Source: Armatimonadota bacterium
GTDB taxonomy: Bacteria; Armatimonadota; Zipacnadia; JAUWAU01
Direction of reading: 5' to 3'
DNA: 64,000 bases
Assembly: GCA_030601885.1 (NCBI GenBank)
Contig: JAUWAU010000005.1
Location: 216,354-280,353 of the forward strand
Positions 15,576-24,967 of this stretch are shown piece by piece. The position numbers were made by a program, and so were the translations under genes. Positions within the stretch are counted from its first letter, which is position 1. Every line of letters starts with the position of its first letter. The notes beneath the pieces were generated by a model that saw nothing but the letters and a program-made list of their open reading frames with translations, was not told the origin of the DNA and ran no database searches.

Positions 15576-17450
15576 CTATCTGCCGGTGAGTTGGACGACG
15601 CAGAGGGATGGACCGGGAGCTCTGAGGGTGAAGCTCGGTCCCACCTCAATCGATGAGACCCTCGTGCTCACAGCCTCGGAATGCTCGTCGTTGTTGGCCT
15701 CCACGCTCGGCCCGGTCAGCGTGTGGAGCTTCGCTGGGGAGGCCGGCGCGAAGCCATCGATGGAGATGGCGCATCCGATCTCGCGCGGATGCGGGTTGAT
15801 GACGAACACGTTGAGCGACCGCCCGTCGTCGGACAGCGCCGCATAAGCGAGGGCCACGCCCTCCTGGGTGCACTCGACGAGGCTTCCGCGGCACATCGTC
15901 GCGAACGCCCTGAAGGCGTGGTAGACGGGCTGTGGGTCGTTGCTGCCGTGCTGAAGTAATCCCCGGTTCCACTGGCCTCTCTTCATTCGAAGCGGCCAGT
16001 AATTGCCCATCTCGACGCCCTCTCGGGCGAACTCCCCCAGCATCGTGGCGATGACAATGGCATGGCCCAGGCTATTGCCTATGGAGGTCTTGTTCGTATT
16101 CCATTCGGTGATGGCGATGGGCATGTCGGCGCGGGCCGGGTAGTGCTCGCGGATGTACTCGCGCGTCAAGCGGAGCCCGGCTGCGAAATCATTTCGGCTG
16201 TGGAGATACGCGCTATACGACGGGACCGAAAAGTAGCAGTGGATTATGATGAAATCGATGTGGTCGATGGTCCTCTCCAGCACCGCCGGCCACCACGGCA
16301 CCGTGTCGAGTCGGCCGGCCGCGGTTGGGTTCGTCGGACCGTTGGCGCCGATCTTGATGGTTGGGTCCACCGCCTTCATGGCCTTGGAGAGGGCGACGAC
16401 GCCCTGGGCGTACTTCTCGGCGGTGGTGCACGTCCACTCGTCGCTGAGGTACGTCTCGTTGCCGATCTCCCAGTACTTGACGCCGTAGCCCTTCTCCACA
16501 TTGCAGTAGCGCACCCAGTCGGCTGCGTTGGCCGCCGCAGCCTCGAGGCCCGGGCCGCTGATGGCCTTGGCGAAGTTGCCGCAAAAGATGGGCTCGGCGC
16601 CCACCTCGCGGCAGAAGCTCATGAATTCGTCGGTGTCCGTGGTCTCGGGCCCCCAGCGGGCGGGGAACTGCTTCGGGCGATCGAGGGTCTGCGTCTTCCA
16701 GTTGTAGTTGTCCGATACGTGCCCGCCGGGGAAGCGCAGGAGCCGGCAGCCGGCCTCGCGGAGCATGCGGGCCATCTTCCCGTCGGCGCGGGAGGCGTCG
16801 TCGTCGATGTGGAAAAGCTGGTTGCTGCCGAACAGGAGCGGGCCGATCTTGCGGACGCGCCTTTGTGCGTTGATTCGGATCGTCGCCCGGTACTTCTGCT
16901 CGATCTCCTCGGGCGTCGCCAGGCGCACGAAGGCGTTGTCCAGCCACGACTCGCCGCTGAACCCCTGGCGGAACTCCGGCCCTCGGCTTCCGCCGAACCA
17001 CTGGAACTTGAACCGGCTCTTCTCCTCCGAGTCGAATATGCCGGCGATCTGAACCCATTCCCGGCTCGCAGGCGCGCCGATGAGAGCGATGGTATTCCAG
17101 TTCTCGTCGGCGATCCGAAGGTGTGGCTTCAGCGTGCCGTCGCCGCGGATCCAGGCGCCGAAGGCGTATGTTTTGTCGGGCTCGGCGTCGAAGTCTTGGT
17201 CGAAGTGGCTGTTGGCGAAGCCCTCGGCCGTCTTGCGGTACGCCACGCAGGCAGCGCCATCTCGGCCGGCGCCGGGCGTTATGGCGTACTTCGCGGCCGG
17301 ATCGTCGGCCACCAGCGCTCGCCAGCCTTCGGTGCCCTTTTCGAAGTCGGGGTTCTTGAGTAGGTTGGGACTCGCCGGCTGAGATTGGACGCAAGGGGCG
17401 GGAAAGAACGCTGTGCACACGATGGCCAGACCAGTGAGAGCACGCTTCAT
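15576..17450 (-). CDS. Secreted glycoside hydrolase, GH51 alpha-L-arabinofuranosidase-like
   Basis: A 624-residue exported enzyme (signal peptide ALTGLAIVCTAFFPAPCVQS). Residues about 28-175 form a CBM4/9-like jelly roll opening NLLKNPDFEKGTEGW. A clan GH-A TIM barrel follows with acid/base E332 in WEIGNET and nucleophile E449 in AITEWN, the spacing expected of family 51. A C-terminal beta-domain ends the protein (LNVFVINPHPREIGCAISIDG). It probably removes arabinose or related side groups from plant polysaccharide. The start is the ATG at 17450 just before the signal peptide. It lies downstream of, and same-strand with, the ABC exporter pair, and upstream of the propeller protein. Confidence 0.87.
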   Translation of the reverse strand: MKRALTGLAIVCTAFFPAPCVQSQPASPNLLKNPDFEKGTEGWRALVADDPAAKYAITPGAGRDGAACVAYRKTAEGFANSHFDQDFDAEPDKTYAFGAWIRGDGTLKPHLRIADENWNTIALIGAPASREWVQIAGIFDSEEKSRFKFQWFGGSRGPEFRQGFSGESWLDNAFVRLATPEEIEQKYRATIRINAQRRVRKIGPLLFGSNQLFHIDDDASRADGKMARMLREAGCRLLRFPGGHVSDNYNWKTQTLDRPKQFPARWGPETTDTDEFMSFCREVGAEPIFCGNFAKAISGPGLEAAAANAADWVRYCNVEKGYGVKYWEIGNETYLSDEWTCTTAEKYAQGVVALSKAMKAVDPTIKIGANGPTNPTAAGRLDTVPWWPAVLERTIDHIDFIIIHCYFSVPSYSAYLHSRNDFAAGLRLTREYIREHYPARADMPIAITEWNTNKTSIGNSLGHAIVIATMLGEFAREGVEMGNYWPLRMKRGQWNRGLLQHGSNDPQPVYHAFRAFATMCRGSLVECTQEGVALAYAALSDDGRSLNVFVINPHPREIGCAISIDGFAPASPAKLHTLTGPSVEANNDEHSEAVSTRVSSIEVGPSFTLRAPGPSLCVVQLTGR

Positions 17451-17514
17451 GTTGGCCGGCGCCTCCGTCCGTGGGCTGTCGCGCTTGTTCGTGGAAGCAG
17501 CGCGCCAAAGGGGG

Positions 17515-19398
17515 TCACTGGGCAGTGCCCTCGCATCGGCCGGCGGCCAGCCCACCCGCCCGGCGTCTCTTTGACAACTCGGCCAGCGCCACGGCGTCCT
17601 CGGGCTCAACGAATTGCATCTCGTACAGCTCCCGGTACAGCTCGCAGCTCTCCAACAGTTCGCTATGGGTGCCCTGCGCCACGATGCGTCCTTCGTCGAG
17701 GACGATGATGCGATCGGCGTTGATGACCGTCGAGAGCCGGTGGGCGATCACGAGCGCCGTGCGGCCTCCGAGCAACCGGCGCATGGCGTCCTGGATCAGA
17801 CGCTCCGTCTGCATATCGACGCTTGAGGTGGCCTCGTCGAGGATGAGAATGCGCGGGGCCTTAAGCAATGCCCGGGCGAAGGATATGAGCTGCCGCTGCC
17901 CGACCGACAGCGTGCTGCCGCGCTCGTGCACGTCCGCGTCATAGCCCGCATCGAGCCCCTGCGGACCGGCGTCGGTCCGTGCCTCGATGAAGTCGGCCGC
18001 GCCCACCGCCGCCGCGACCTCACGCACGTGTTCGTCCGGCGCATCCGGGCGGCCATAGGCGATGTTGTCGCGAATGCTGCCGGAGAAGAGAAGCGGATCC
18101 TGCAGCACGATGCCCATCTGCCCCCGGAGCGAATCGAGGGTGACCTCGCGCACATCGCGGCCGTCCACTTTCACGCTTCCCTGCTGCGGTTCATACATGT
18201 GAGCCAGCAAGTTCACGATGGTCGTCTTGCCAGCGCCCGTCGGGCCGACGAGGGCCACCGTTTCGCCCGGCGCGACGCGAAAGCTGACATCGCGCAGCAC
18301 CGGCTCGCCGTCGTAGGCGAAGTGGACGCCCTCAAAGCTCACCTCGCCGGCGACCGTCGGCAGTACGCGGGCGTCGTCGGCATCGCGGATCGCCGGAGTC
18401 GTGTCGATGATCTCAAAGATCCGTTCCGCGCCGGCCATGGCGGACTGCAGCGTGCTGTACAGGTGCGTGAGGTTGCGGATCGGCATGAAGAACTGGTTCA
18501 GGTACAGCATGAACAGCGCCAGCAGACCGACGGTGAGCCGCTGGTCGAGCACAAGATGGCCGCCGTACCAGAGCACGGTGCACAGGCCGATGGCGCTTAT
18601 GATGTCCACCGAGGGGAAAAAGCGGGCGAAGATCCGCACCGCGTCCATCCGGGCACGGTAGTTATCGCGATTCAGTTCGTCGAAGTGCTCTATCCGGCGC
18701 CCCTCCTGGGAGAAGGCCCTGATGGCTCGGAGCCCGGCGATGCTCTCCTGGAGGTCGGCAGTTATGACGGCGATCTTCCGCCGGCACACCCGGAACGCGT
18801 GGCGGACAGCCTTGCGGAAGACCGTGATGACGAGCCCCAGCAGCGGGGCAACTACGAACACCGCCAGCGTCAGGCTGACGTGGGTGCGCAGCAGAAGCAC
18901 GAAGATGGCCACGAGCCGTATCAGGTCGGCTATCGCCGGCACCAACCCCGAGGTGAACAGCTCGTTGAGGGCCTCGACGTCGTTGGTGCCGCGGGAGATG
19001 ATCCGGCCTGACGGGCGCCTGTCGTAGAACGACAGCGACAGCCGCTGCAGGTGGGAGAAGAAGGCGACGCGGAGGTCGAGGATGGCCCGTTGGCCGGCGA
19101 TATTGAGGAGCCATCGGGCGACGAAGGAGGCGGCGAAGCCGAGGAAACGTACGCCGATGTAGGCGAGCACGAGTCGGGTGAGCAGCTCGGGATTGGCTCG
19201 CGGGGTCAGGCACTTGTCTATCGCAACCTTGGTGAGCCACGGCGGCGTCAACTGAGCCGCCGTCACGATGAGCATGATCCCGAGGGCGCCCAGCAGCGGC
19301 CACTTGTACGGCACTGCCAGGGCGGCCAGCCGCAGCAGCAGTGGCAGATCGAAGACACTTACGTCCGATGGCTCGACGTCGGCGTGATGATGGTCCAT
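17515..19398 (-). CDS. Heterodimeric ABC exporter subunit with catalytic Glu
   Basis: A 627-residue half-exporter with six membrane helices (residues about 25-330) and a nucleotide-binding domain. Walker A is VGPTGAGKTT, the Q-loop is VLQDPLLFSG, the signature is non-canonical LSVGQ, Walker B is ILILDEATSSVD with the catalytic Glu, and the switch is IAHRL with His. Together with the adjacent subunit this matches the TM287/288 or BmrCD pattern: this subunit supplies the good Walker B and the poor signature. It exports lipids, peptides or drugs; which cannot be told. It is the last gene of the long operon starting at 28068. Confidence 0.92.
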   Translation of the reverse strand: MDHHHADVEPSDVSVFDLPLLLRLAALAVPYKWPLLGALGIMLIVTAAQLTPPWLTKVAIDKCLTPRANPELLTRLVLAYIGVRFLGFAASFVARWLLNIAGQRAILDLRVAFFSHLQRLSLSFYDRRPSGRIISRGTNDVEALNELFTSGLVPAIADLIRLVAIFVLLLRTHVSLTLAVFVVAPLLGLVITVFRKAVRHAFRVCRRKIAVITADLQESIAGLRAIRAFSQEGRRIEHFDELNRDNYRARMDAVRIFARFFPSVDIISAIGLCTVLWYGGHLVLDQRLTVGLLALFMLYLNQFFMPIRNLTHLYSTLQSAMAGAERIFEIIDTTPAIRDADDARVLPTVAGEVSFEGVHFAYDGEPVLRDVSFRVAPGETVALVGPTGAGKTTIVNLLAHMYEPQQGSVKVDGRDVREVTLDSLRGQMGIVLQDPLLFSGSIRDNIAYGRPDAPDEHVREVAAAVGAADFIEARTDAGPQGLDAGYDADVHERGSTLSVGQRQLISFARALLKAPRILILDEATSSVDMQTERLIQDAMRRLLGGRTALVIAHRLSTVINADRIIVLDEGRIVAQGTHSELLESCELYRELYEMQFVEPEDAVALAELSKRRRAGGLAAGRCEGTAQ

Positions 19399-19440
19399 GG
19401 GAAGAGGTAGTTGTTAGTCCACAGTTGTTAGTTCACGGCA
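19399..19440. repeat. Short direct repeat GTTGTTAGTCCACA / GTTGTTAGTTCACG
   Basis: Two near-identical copies in tandem between the two ABC exporter genes. It looks like low-complexity dispersed repeat text rather than a binding site. Confidence 0.4.
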
Positions 19441-19474
19441 AAGGCGAAGCGGCAGGTGCGTCCCTCAGAGCTTC

Positions 19475-21193
19475 TCAGGCCACGAGTTGTATTTCGCACA
19501 TTCGGGCGTATGGCCCGCCGCGCTCGAGGAGCTCCTCGTGCGTGCCCGCCTCCGCGATCCGACCACCCTCCAGCACCACGATGCGATCGGCCGAGCGCAC
19601 TGTCGAGAGGCGCTGGGCGACGATGATGGTCGTGCGGCCCTGTCCGAACTGTCGCAACGTTGCGTGTATCTGCTGCTCCGTGTGCGCGTCTACGCTGGAC
19701 GTGCAGTCGTCCAGCAGCAGAATACGCGGGTTGGTCAGCAGCGCGCGGGCGATGGCCATCCGCTGTCTCTGCCCCCCGGACAGCGTCACGCCTCGCTCCC
19801 CGACCTCGGTGTCGTAGCCCTCCGGCAGACCCTCGACAAAGTCCGCCAGAGCCGCGAGCCGCGCCGCCTCCCGCACCTCCTCGTCAGTCGCTTCCGGTCT
19901 CCCCAGGGCGATGTTGTCGCGGATGGAGGCGGAGAAGAGGTACGGATCCTGCGGCACGAGGCCCACCTGGGAGCGCAGCGACGAGACGACGAGGTCGCGC
20001 AGATCCTTGCCGTCGATGGTGATGCAGCCCTCGTCCGGATCGTAGAAGCGCGGAATGAGGTGGATGAGAGAGCTCTTGCCGGAGCCCGTGAGCCCCATAA
20101 GTGCGATCGTCTCCCCGGGCTCGATGTCCAGATCGATGCCCCGCAGCACCTGCCCGTCGCCGTAGCCGAAGGATACGCGGCGAAACCTGATGCCTCCCGG
20201 CACACCGTCGAGGGCAATGGCATCGGCTTTTTCCGCCACCTCGGGCGCGGTGTCGAGTATCTCGAAAATGCGGCGCCCCGACGCCACGGCGCTCTGCGAC
20301 ATGCTCACGCAAAACCCGGCCATCTGCACGGGCCACATCAGCAGCATCAGATACGCATTGAACGCGATGAACTGGCCGAGCGTGAGCGGGCCGTAGATGA
20401 CGAGGCGGCCGCCGTACCAGAGAATGATCGCCGCGGAACAGGCGAAGATGAAGTCCATGAGGGGGAAGAAGAAGGCCGACAGCTTCGCCTGCTTGATGCT
20501 CTCGTGGGCCAGCTCCGCTGCCCTCTGCCGCAGCTTCTCTATCTCGCGCTGCTGCTGGCAGTAGGCCTGCACCAGGCGCATCCCGCCGATGTTCTCCTGC
20601 AGCACCGTCGTCACTTCGCCGATTTTCTGCTGAATGGCAGCATAGACGGGCTGCACGAGCCCGGCGTACCTGTACGAGGCATACGCCATCAGCGGGATGA
20701 CGCAGAGGCACAGCAGCGTCAGGCGCCAGTGCTCGAGCAGACACACAATGAGGACGCCCGTGAAGGTCAACGTGGCGCTCACGATGATGATAGCGGCGAA
20801 CTGCAGGAAGCGCCGCAGGGAGTCAACGTCGCTGGTGGCCCGGGACATCAGTTGGCCGGTGGGCCAGGCGTCGAAGAAGCCGCAGTGCAGCCGCTGAAGG
20901 TGCTGGTAGAGGCGATTGCGCAGGTCGAAGATGACGCCCTGCGCGCCCGCCTCCATGAGACATATCTGCCCCCAGATCATTAAGCCGCGAACAGCGGCCA
21001 CAGCCACAATGGCGCCCGAGAGGGGGGCGATGAGCTGTCGCTGTCCTTCGCCAATGCCGGTGTCGATAATGAGCCTGATGAGCTTCGGGGGGATCAGGCC
21101 GACGGCGGTGCCGGCCAAGGTGCACAGCAGGGCGCCCCCGGCCGCGGGCCAGTACGGGCGAAGCATCCGGATAAGGCGGATGAGTATTTCCAT
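19475..21193 (-). CDS. Heterodimeric ABC exporter subunit with degenerate ATP site
   Basis: A 572-residue half-exporter paired with the next gene downstream. Walker A is MGLTGSGKSS and the signature is canonical LSGGQRQR, but Walker B reads ILLLDDCTSSVD (Asp for the catalytic Glu) and the switch reads VAQRLSTV (Gln for His). Both are the known substitutions of the degenerate site in TM287-type heterodimers. The consensus signature here completes the active ATP site of the partner. Six membrane helices occupy about residues 15-310. It starts at the ATG at 21193. Confidence 0.92.
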   Translation of the reverse strand: MEILIRLIRMLRPYWPAAGGALLCTLAGTAVGLIPPKLIRLIIDTGIGEGQRQLIAPLSGAIVAVAAVRGLMIWGQICLMEAGAQGVIFDLRNRLYQHLQRLHCGFFDAWPTGQLMSRATSDVDSLRRFLQFAAIIIVSATLTFTGVLIVCLLEHWRLTLLCLCVIPLMAYASYRYAGLVQPVYAAIQQKIGEVTTVLQENIGGMRLVQAYCQQQREIEKLRQRAAELAHESIKQAKLSAFFFPLMDFIFACSAAIILWYGGRLVIYGPLTLGQFIAFNAYLMLLMWPVQMAGFCVSMSQSAVASGRRIFEILDTAPEVAEKADAIALDGVPGGIRFRRVSFGYGDGQVLRGIDLDIEPGETIALMGLTGSGKSSLIHLIPRFYDPDEGCITIDGKDLRDLVVSSLRSQVGLVPQDPYLFSASIRDNIALGRPEATDEEVREAARLAALADFVEGLPEGYDTEVGERGVTLSGGQRQRMAIARALLTNPRILLLDDCTSSVDAHTEQQIHATLRQFGQGRTTIIVAQRLSTVRSADRIVVLEGGRIAEAGTHEELLERGGPYARMCEIQLVA

Positions 21194-21320
21194 GCCCCGG
21201 ATTCCCAGACATCAAACGCCCGCCGAGGCTCCGACGGGCGTCCGGCTGCTATTGGGCCCTTGCCGAGTGTCTGTGCGAAGTGTAGTCAATCCGCAGTGCC
21301 GTGTCAACGACGGGCGCTTC

Positions 21321-23159
21321 TCAGCGAACATTCACCGTCGCGATCCAGGCGGGGAGGGCAGGAACGATGGGGAAACTGAAGGCCTTGATTTCGAGCGGCG
21401 CCAGAGTGAAGTCCAGGACGTGAGCCCGGTCACGAGGACGGCGCGTGGCAACGAAGGTCAGGTCCACCTGGCGCTCGATGAACCGCCCTTTTGGGCGGAA
21501 CGCCAGCTCCCGCTTGCCCAGGGGCTCCTGGCGGAAGACCACTCGCAGCGCCTGCCCCCTCGCCGAATTGCTCCAGACCCACACGATCCCTTCGTTGCCC
21601 CGCACGAACGGCAGGAAAGTGATCTCCGAGCCGAGGCGGGTGCTACACGGCGGCGAGTCGTCGGCGACATACACGGGCGTCGCGCCGGCCAGCTCCGTGA
21701 GGGCCTCGCCAAGAGCGGCGGCGATAAGGCTCTGTCCGTCGCCCGATGCGTCACACAGCGGGACCGCTTCGCCGGCGTTTGCGGATCGCAAGCCGGGCAA
21801 CGCCAACGGGGAGTACGCCGCCCCGCGAACGCCCTGGAAGGCCAGGGCGACCTGGCGGCGGAGGGCCGCGAGGGCATCGAGTACCGGGTCGCCGCTGCCG
21901 GCGACGCCATAGCCGCCGCACCAGATCCCGCGCTCAACGGACGACTCTCGCACCAGAGCAGACAGAGGGGCGATGTCGGTGGAGCGGTCGAGCTCGCGCC
22001 ACCTCTCGGGCTCTGCCGCAGACGCCACCGACGCGGCGCCAATGTCGAAGCTCACGGCGCCGACGTGCTCGCCGATGCCGTTGGCGAGCAGCCATCGGAG
22101 CAGCTTGCCGTCAAACGACGCACCGTCGGCGGCGCTGCGCGGAAACGTGGGCGAGACGATCTCTGCCATCGGATCCAGCTCCTTGACCGCCGTCGAGAGG
22201 CTTTCGGCGGCGCGCAGTACGGCCCGCCCGGCCTCCGCCACATCCTCGCGGTCACCCACCAGGTCGGCAAGGTCGCCTGCCGACCATACGTGCACGTCGT
22301 CGCGCCAGCGTTCGACCGCGGCACGCAGGCCCGGCGGCGCCGAGCCGATCCAATCACCGACGGGCAGGAGCATAGGGGATCGGTACGGTGCTGCCTCAAG
22401 CAAGCCGCTGAGAAACGTGCTGCCGGCGGGCGTACTGCCCCAGCCGACCGATAGGAACTGTGCCGGCACATCCGCGGCAGCTTGCCGGGCCCGGCGCTGC
22501 TGCCCGGGCTCCCACGCCTCATCCGCGGCGTCAGGCATCAGCACGCCAAAAACGGGGCGCGTGGGCTCAGGCACCAGCCTCAATGGCATGCGTGCCGTCT
22601 CTTTTCCCACCGCGATCGTTAGCATGATGTACGTGTCGTGCAGAAGCAGCGTCTGCACCGCCGGCGTAACACGCCCGGCCTGCCTGTTAGTCCCCATCGT
22701 CACGTCACTTGGGTCGAGGGCAACGCCCCGTGGGCCCGCGCCGGTGATCACAATATGCTTCAGCGTCGTGCCGCGCTTCGCAATCAAGAGCGGCAGCTCT
22801 TCGCGATGCCCGACACCACACCGGAACTCGCTCGGCACGCTCACCTCGACGCCGCTGACGTTGACGTACAGCTCCTTCTCGGCGCCAATCGTCCGCTCCC
22901 GGGCATCGGCCAGGTCCGCGGGCACCCAGTCCGGCGCATATGCGGCTTCGGGGCGCGCATACTCCCCCGCACGTGCTGCTGCGACCAGACCACAGAGTGC
23001 ACAGAAAACACAGAGCGACGACAAGGCGTCGCGGAACGTGGTTGCGCCCCGGGACCAGGGCGCCGCGGGCCGGCTTGGTCGCCGGCCGCCTTTGCGCGCG
23101 AGCCATCTGTGTGGTCTCGGTGATCTCGGTGGCAGGGCCGTAGCTCTGCGGCGCATCAT
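21321..23159 (-). CDS. Exported protein of unknown function
   Basis: The 612-residue product starts at the ATG at 23159, overlapping the stop of the DUF167 gene (ATGA). A long basic n-region (about 40 residues) precedes a Cys-rich hydrophobic core (SLCVFCALCGLVAAA) and the likely cleavage site ARAG, so the mature protein begins near EYARPEAAYAPDW. The first ~190 mature residues look like a beta-sandwich; the middle (WRDDVHVWSAGDL, VKELDPMAEIVSP, GAVSFDIGAASV) resembles a TIM-barrel glycosidase; the tail is beta-rich. I cannot name a family or identify catalytic acids. The hydrophobic core is encoded by three 9-bp TCTGTG repeats (22988-23014). Confidence 0.7.
   Translation of the reverse strand: MMRRRATALPPRSPRPHRWLARKGGRRPSRPAAPWSRGATTFRDALSSLCVFCALCGLVAAARAGEYARPEAAYAPDWVPADLADARERTIGAEKELYVNVSGVEVSVPSEFRCGVGHREELPLLIAKRGTTLKHIVITGAGPRGVALDPSDVTMGTNRQAGRVTPAVQTLLLHDTYIMLTIAVGKETARMPLRLVPEPTRPVFGVLMPDAADEAWEPGQQRRARQAAADVPAQFLSVGWGSTPAGSTFLSGLLEAAPYRSPMLLPVGDWIGSAPPGLRAAVERWRDDVHVWSAGDLADLVGDREDVAEAGRAVLRAAESLSTAVKELDPMAEIVSPTFPRSAADGASFDGKLLRWLLANGIGEHVGAVSFDIGAASVASAAEPERWRELDRSTDIAPLSALVRESSVERGIWCGGYGVAGSGDPVLDALAALRRQVALAFQGVRGAAYSPLALPGLRSANAGEAVPLCDASGDGQSLIAAALGEALTELAGATPVYVADDSPPCSTRLGSEITFLPFVRGNEGIVWVWSNSARGQALRVVFRQEPLGKRELAFRPKGRFIERQVDLTFVATRRPRDRAHVLDFTLAPLEIKAFSFPIVPALPAWIATVNVR
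22988..23014 (-). repeat. Three tandem 9-bp TCTGTGnnn units encoding a signal-peptide core
   Basis: On the minus strand the units read TCTGTGTTT, TCTGTGCAC and TCTGTGGTC. Their 9-bp period keeps the frame and gives the repeating Cys pattern CVFCALCG in the hydrophobic core of the exported protein's signal sequence. Confidence 0.7.
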
Positions 23160-23434
23160 GCTATCCCCAGCCTTTGCCGAACCACGTTTTCGCTCAGCGT
23201 CGCGAAGTGGATGATCTTCCGCCGCGACCTCTCGCCGGCAACGATGCGCACGTCGCCGCCGCGCACGCCGACAGTACGGGCAAGGAACCGGCACAGGGCT
23301 TTGTTGGCCAAGCCCTTTCGCGGCGGGGCAGCAACTCGGACGACGAGCGCGTCCTCCCGCATGCCGGCCAGCTCCGTGCGCCTGGCCAATGGCTGTACGC
23401 GCACCTTGATCTGACAGCCCACTTGTTCGGCCAT
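23156..23434 (-). CDS. DUF167 (YggU-family) protein
   Basis: A 92-residue small cytoplasmic protein of the DUF167/YggU family, whose function is unknown. Signatures are IKVRVQPLARR, VRVAAPPRKGLANKALCRFLA and VRIVAGERSRRKIIHF, matching the family's V.P.A....G, P...G.AN..L...LA and G..SR.K. YggU genes are often found next to yggT, yggS and proC, as here. Fifteen bases separate it from the CPBP gene upstream, and its stop overlaps the start of the following exported protein. Confidence 0.9.
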   Translation of the reverse strand: MAEQVGCQIKVRVQPLARRTELAGMREDALVVRVAAPPRKGLANKALCRFLARTVGVRGGDVRIVAGERSRRKIIHFATLSENVVRQRLGIA

Positions 23435-23449
23435 GGCGAAGACTCCCCG

Positions 23450-24517
23450 CTATCCGCTGAGCCACATGAGCTGCAGGAGGGTGATGCTATTCTGAAGCGA
23501 GTGGGCAATGATTGAGGGCACGAGCGATCCCGTCGTCTCGTACAATGCGGCGAACACGATGCCGAGCACCGTTAGCGGTACCAGCTCCGCCAGTTGGCCG
23601 TGGACTGCTCCGAACAACAGTCCGCTGGCAACCACGGCCACACCCACACCCCATCGACGCCGGAACGCCGGATAGGCGCAGCCACGGAAAAGAAGCTCCT
23701 CGAACACCGGGGCGCACAGGCCGATTACCACAAAGAGAAGGATCCAGTCCAGAGCGCTTCGCCTGGCCATGAGCATTGAGATTACCGGGTTTGAGGACAG
23801 GGGGTCGTCGCCGATCGGGTTGAGGTATCTCGCCGCGAGCAGCAGCGGGAGGGCTGCCATATACCCGCCACCCCCCTGGAGCATCCGCAGCAGAACCGGC
23901 GCGGCCCTGACCCGGGCCGCGTGCCAGAGACGCCGCAGCCCGCCGGCGGTCCGCCTCGATAGCAGTCCCAGCGTCACGGCTGCGGCAACGACATATATGA
24001 GAAGAAGGTGCTCCGGGCGCAATCCCTCGACCCCAAGCTCATGGCTGCCTCGTAAGAGCAGAGCCACCATAGTGCCCAGCACCAACTGCGCACACCCAAA
24101 GCACAGAACGGCCTCAACGGCATCAAGCGGTAGCCAGGGAGTGCCTGGCGCCCAGTTCCCCCTCGGTTTAAGCCGGACGCCAAACGCCCGCAACGCGGCG
24201 AGCGCAATGAGGCTCAGGGCGCCCACCGCCATGGCCAACCCCTGCAGCATAAGGACTCCCAAGAACGCCGGCCGGATCCCACGATCCTCAAGCTGTCGCG
24301 GGAGGTCCCGCCACTGGATCTCGCCCCGCTGGAACTTTTCCAGGACAGCTCTGGCCTCGCGCTCCAAGTTCTCCACCTTCGCTCCCGCTGTTGAGGGCTC
24401 CGCCGGGGACGGCAGAATGTACTGCCCCAGCACGCCCAGGGCCAGTATTTCCGCCATGACGACGACACCTACGAGACGTAGAGTCGAGCTGATGAAGGGC
24501 GAGGGGCGCTGGATCAC
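23450..24517 (-). CDS. CPBP-family intramembrane protease (Rce1/abortive-infection type)
   Basis: A 355-residue polytopic membrane protein. The C-terminal third carries the CPBP motifs: motif 1 FEELLFRGCAYPAFRRR, motif 2 FGAVHG and motif 3 IIAHSLQNS, supplying the Glu-Glu, Arg and His residues of the glutamate intramembrane protease site. The N-terminal part has a membrane helix (VVMAEILALGVLGQYIL) followed by a soluble helical insert (about residues 45-75). Family members process prenylated proteins or peptides, and several bacterial ones are tied to bacteriocin immunity; the substrate here is unknown. It sits in the sepF-yggT operon. Confidence 0.9.
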   Translation of the reverse strand: MIQRPSPFISSTLRLVGVVVMAEILALGVLGQYILPSPAEPSTAGAKVENLEREARAVLEKFQRGEIQWRDLPRQLEDRGIRPAFLGVLMLQGLAMAVGALSLIALAALRAFGVRLKPRGNWAPGTPWLPLDAVEAVLCFGCAQLVLGTMVALLLRGSHELGVEGLRPEHLLLIYVVAAAVTLGLLSRRTAGGLRRLWHAARVRAAPVLLRMLQGGGGYMAALPLLLAARYLNPIGDDPLSSNPVISMLMARRSALDWILLFVVIGLCAPVFEELLFRGCAYPAFRRRWGVGVAVVASGLLFGAVHGQLAELVPLTVLGIVFAALYETTGSLVPSIIAHSLQNSITLLQLMWLSG

Positions 24518-24613
24518 AAGGATACCTCGACCGGTGGTCGGCGCTTGGTGGCAGGCCCGGCGTGGAGCGCCAACCGCTGAGCATTGCTGTGCGGGCGCCG
24601 ATGTCGGCTACTG

Positions 24614-24907
24614 CTACCTGGCCAGTCCGCGGAACATGTTCGTGAGCAGCCGGAACGCCAGTTCGAGGATCATCCACAGCACCATGGGCGAGAAGTCGAT
24701 GCGGGTGCCACGTTGATACGGGTCAAGCACGCGCCGTATCGGCTCCAGGAGCGGGTCAGTCACGCGCTCGGCCAAACTCACCACCGGCCCCCACCTCCGA
24801 TCGTAGGGCGAGACGCGCACCCACGACGCTATGACGCGTACGAGCAACAACAGCTCGAACGCCCACAGCGCGTAGCGAGCAGCAATGAGAACCGGGTAGG
24901 TGAACAT
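24614..24907 (-). CDS. YggT-family membrane protein
   Basis: A 97-residue protein with two membrane segments (YALWAFELLLLVRVIASWV; VLWMILELAFRLLTNM) around the signature VSLAERVTDPLLEPIRRVLDPYQRGTRIDFSPM (quoted here only as its family pattern: V.....TDP.L.PIR....P......DFSP). YggT proteins lie beside sepF in Gram-positives and cyanobacteria and have been linked to division or ion tolerance. It follows proC by 60 bases. Confidence 0.92.
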   Translation of the reverse strand: MFTYPVLIAARYALWAFELLLLVRVIASWVRVSPYDRRWGPVVSLAERVTDPLLEPIRRVLDPYQRGTRIDFSPMVLWMILELAFRLLTNMFRGLAR

Positions 24908-24967
24908 GCCCTTCGCGCTCCTCGAGCGGCAACGCCAGACAAACGCAAATCTGGCCCGGCACCAGCC

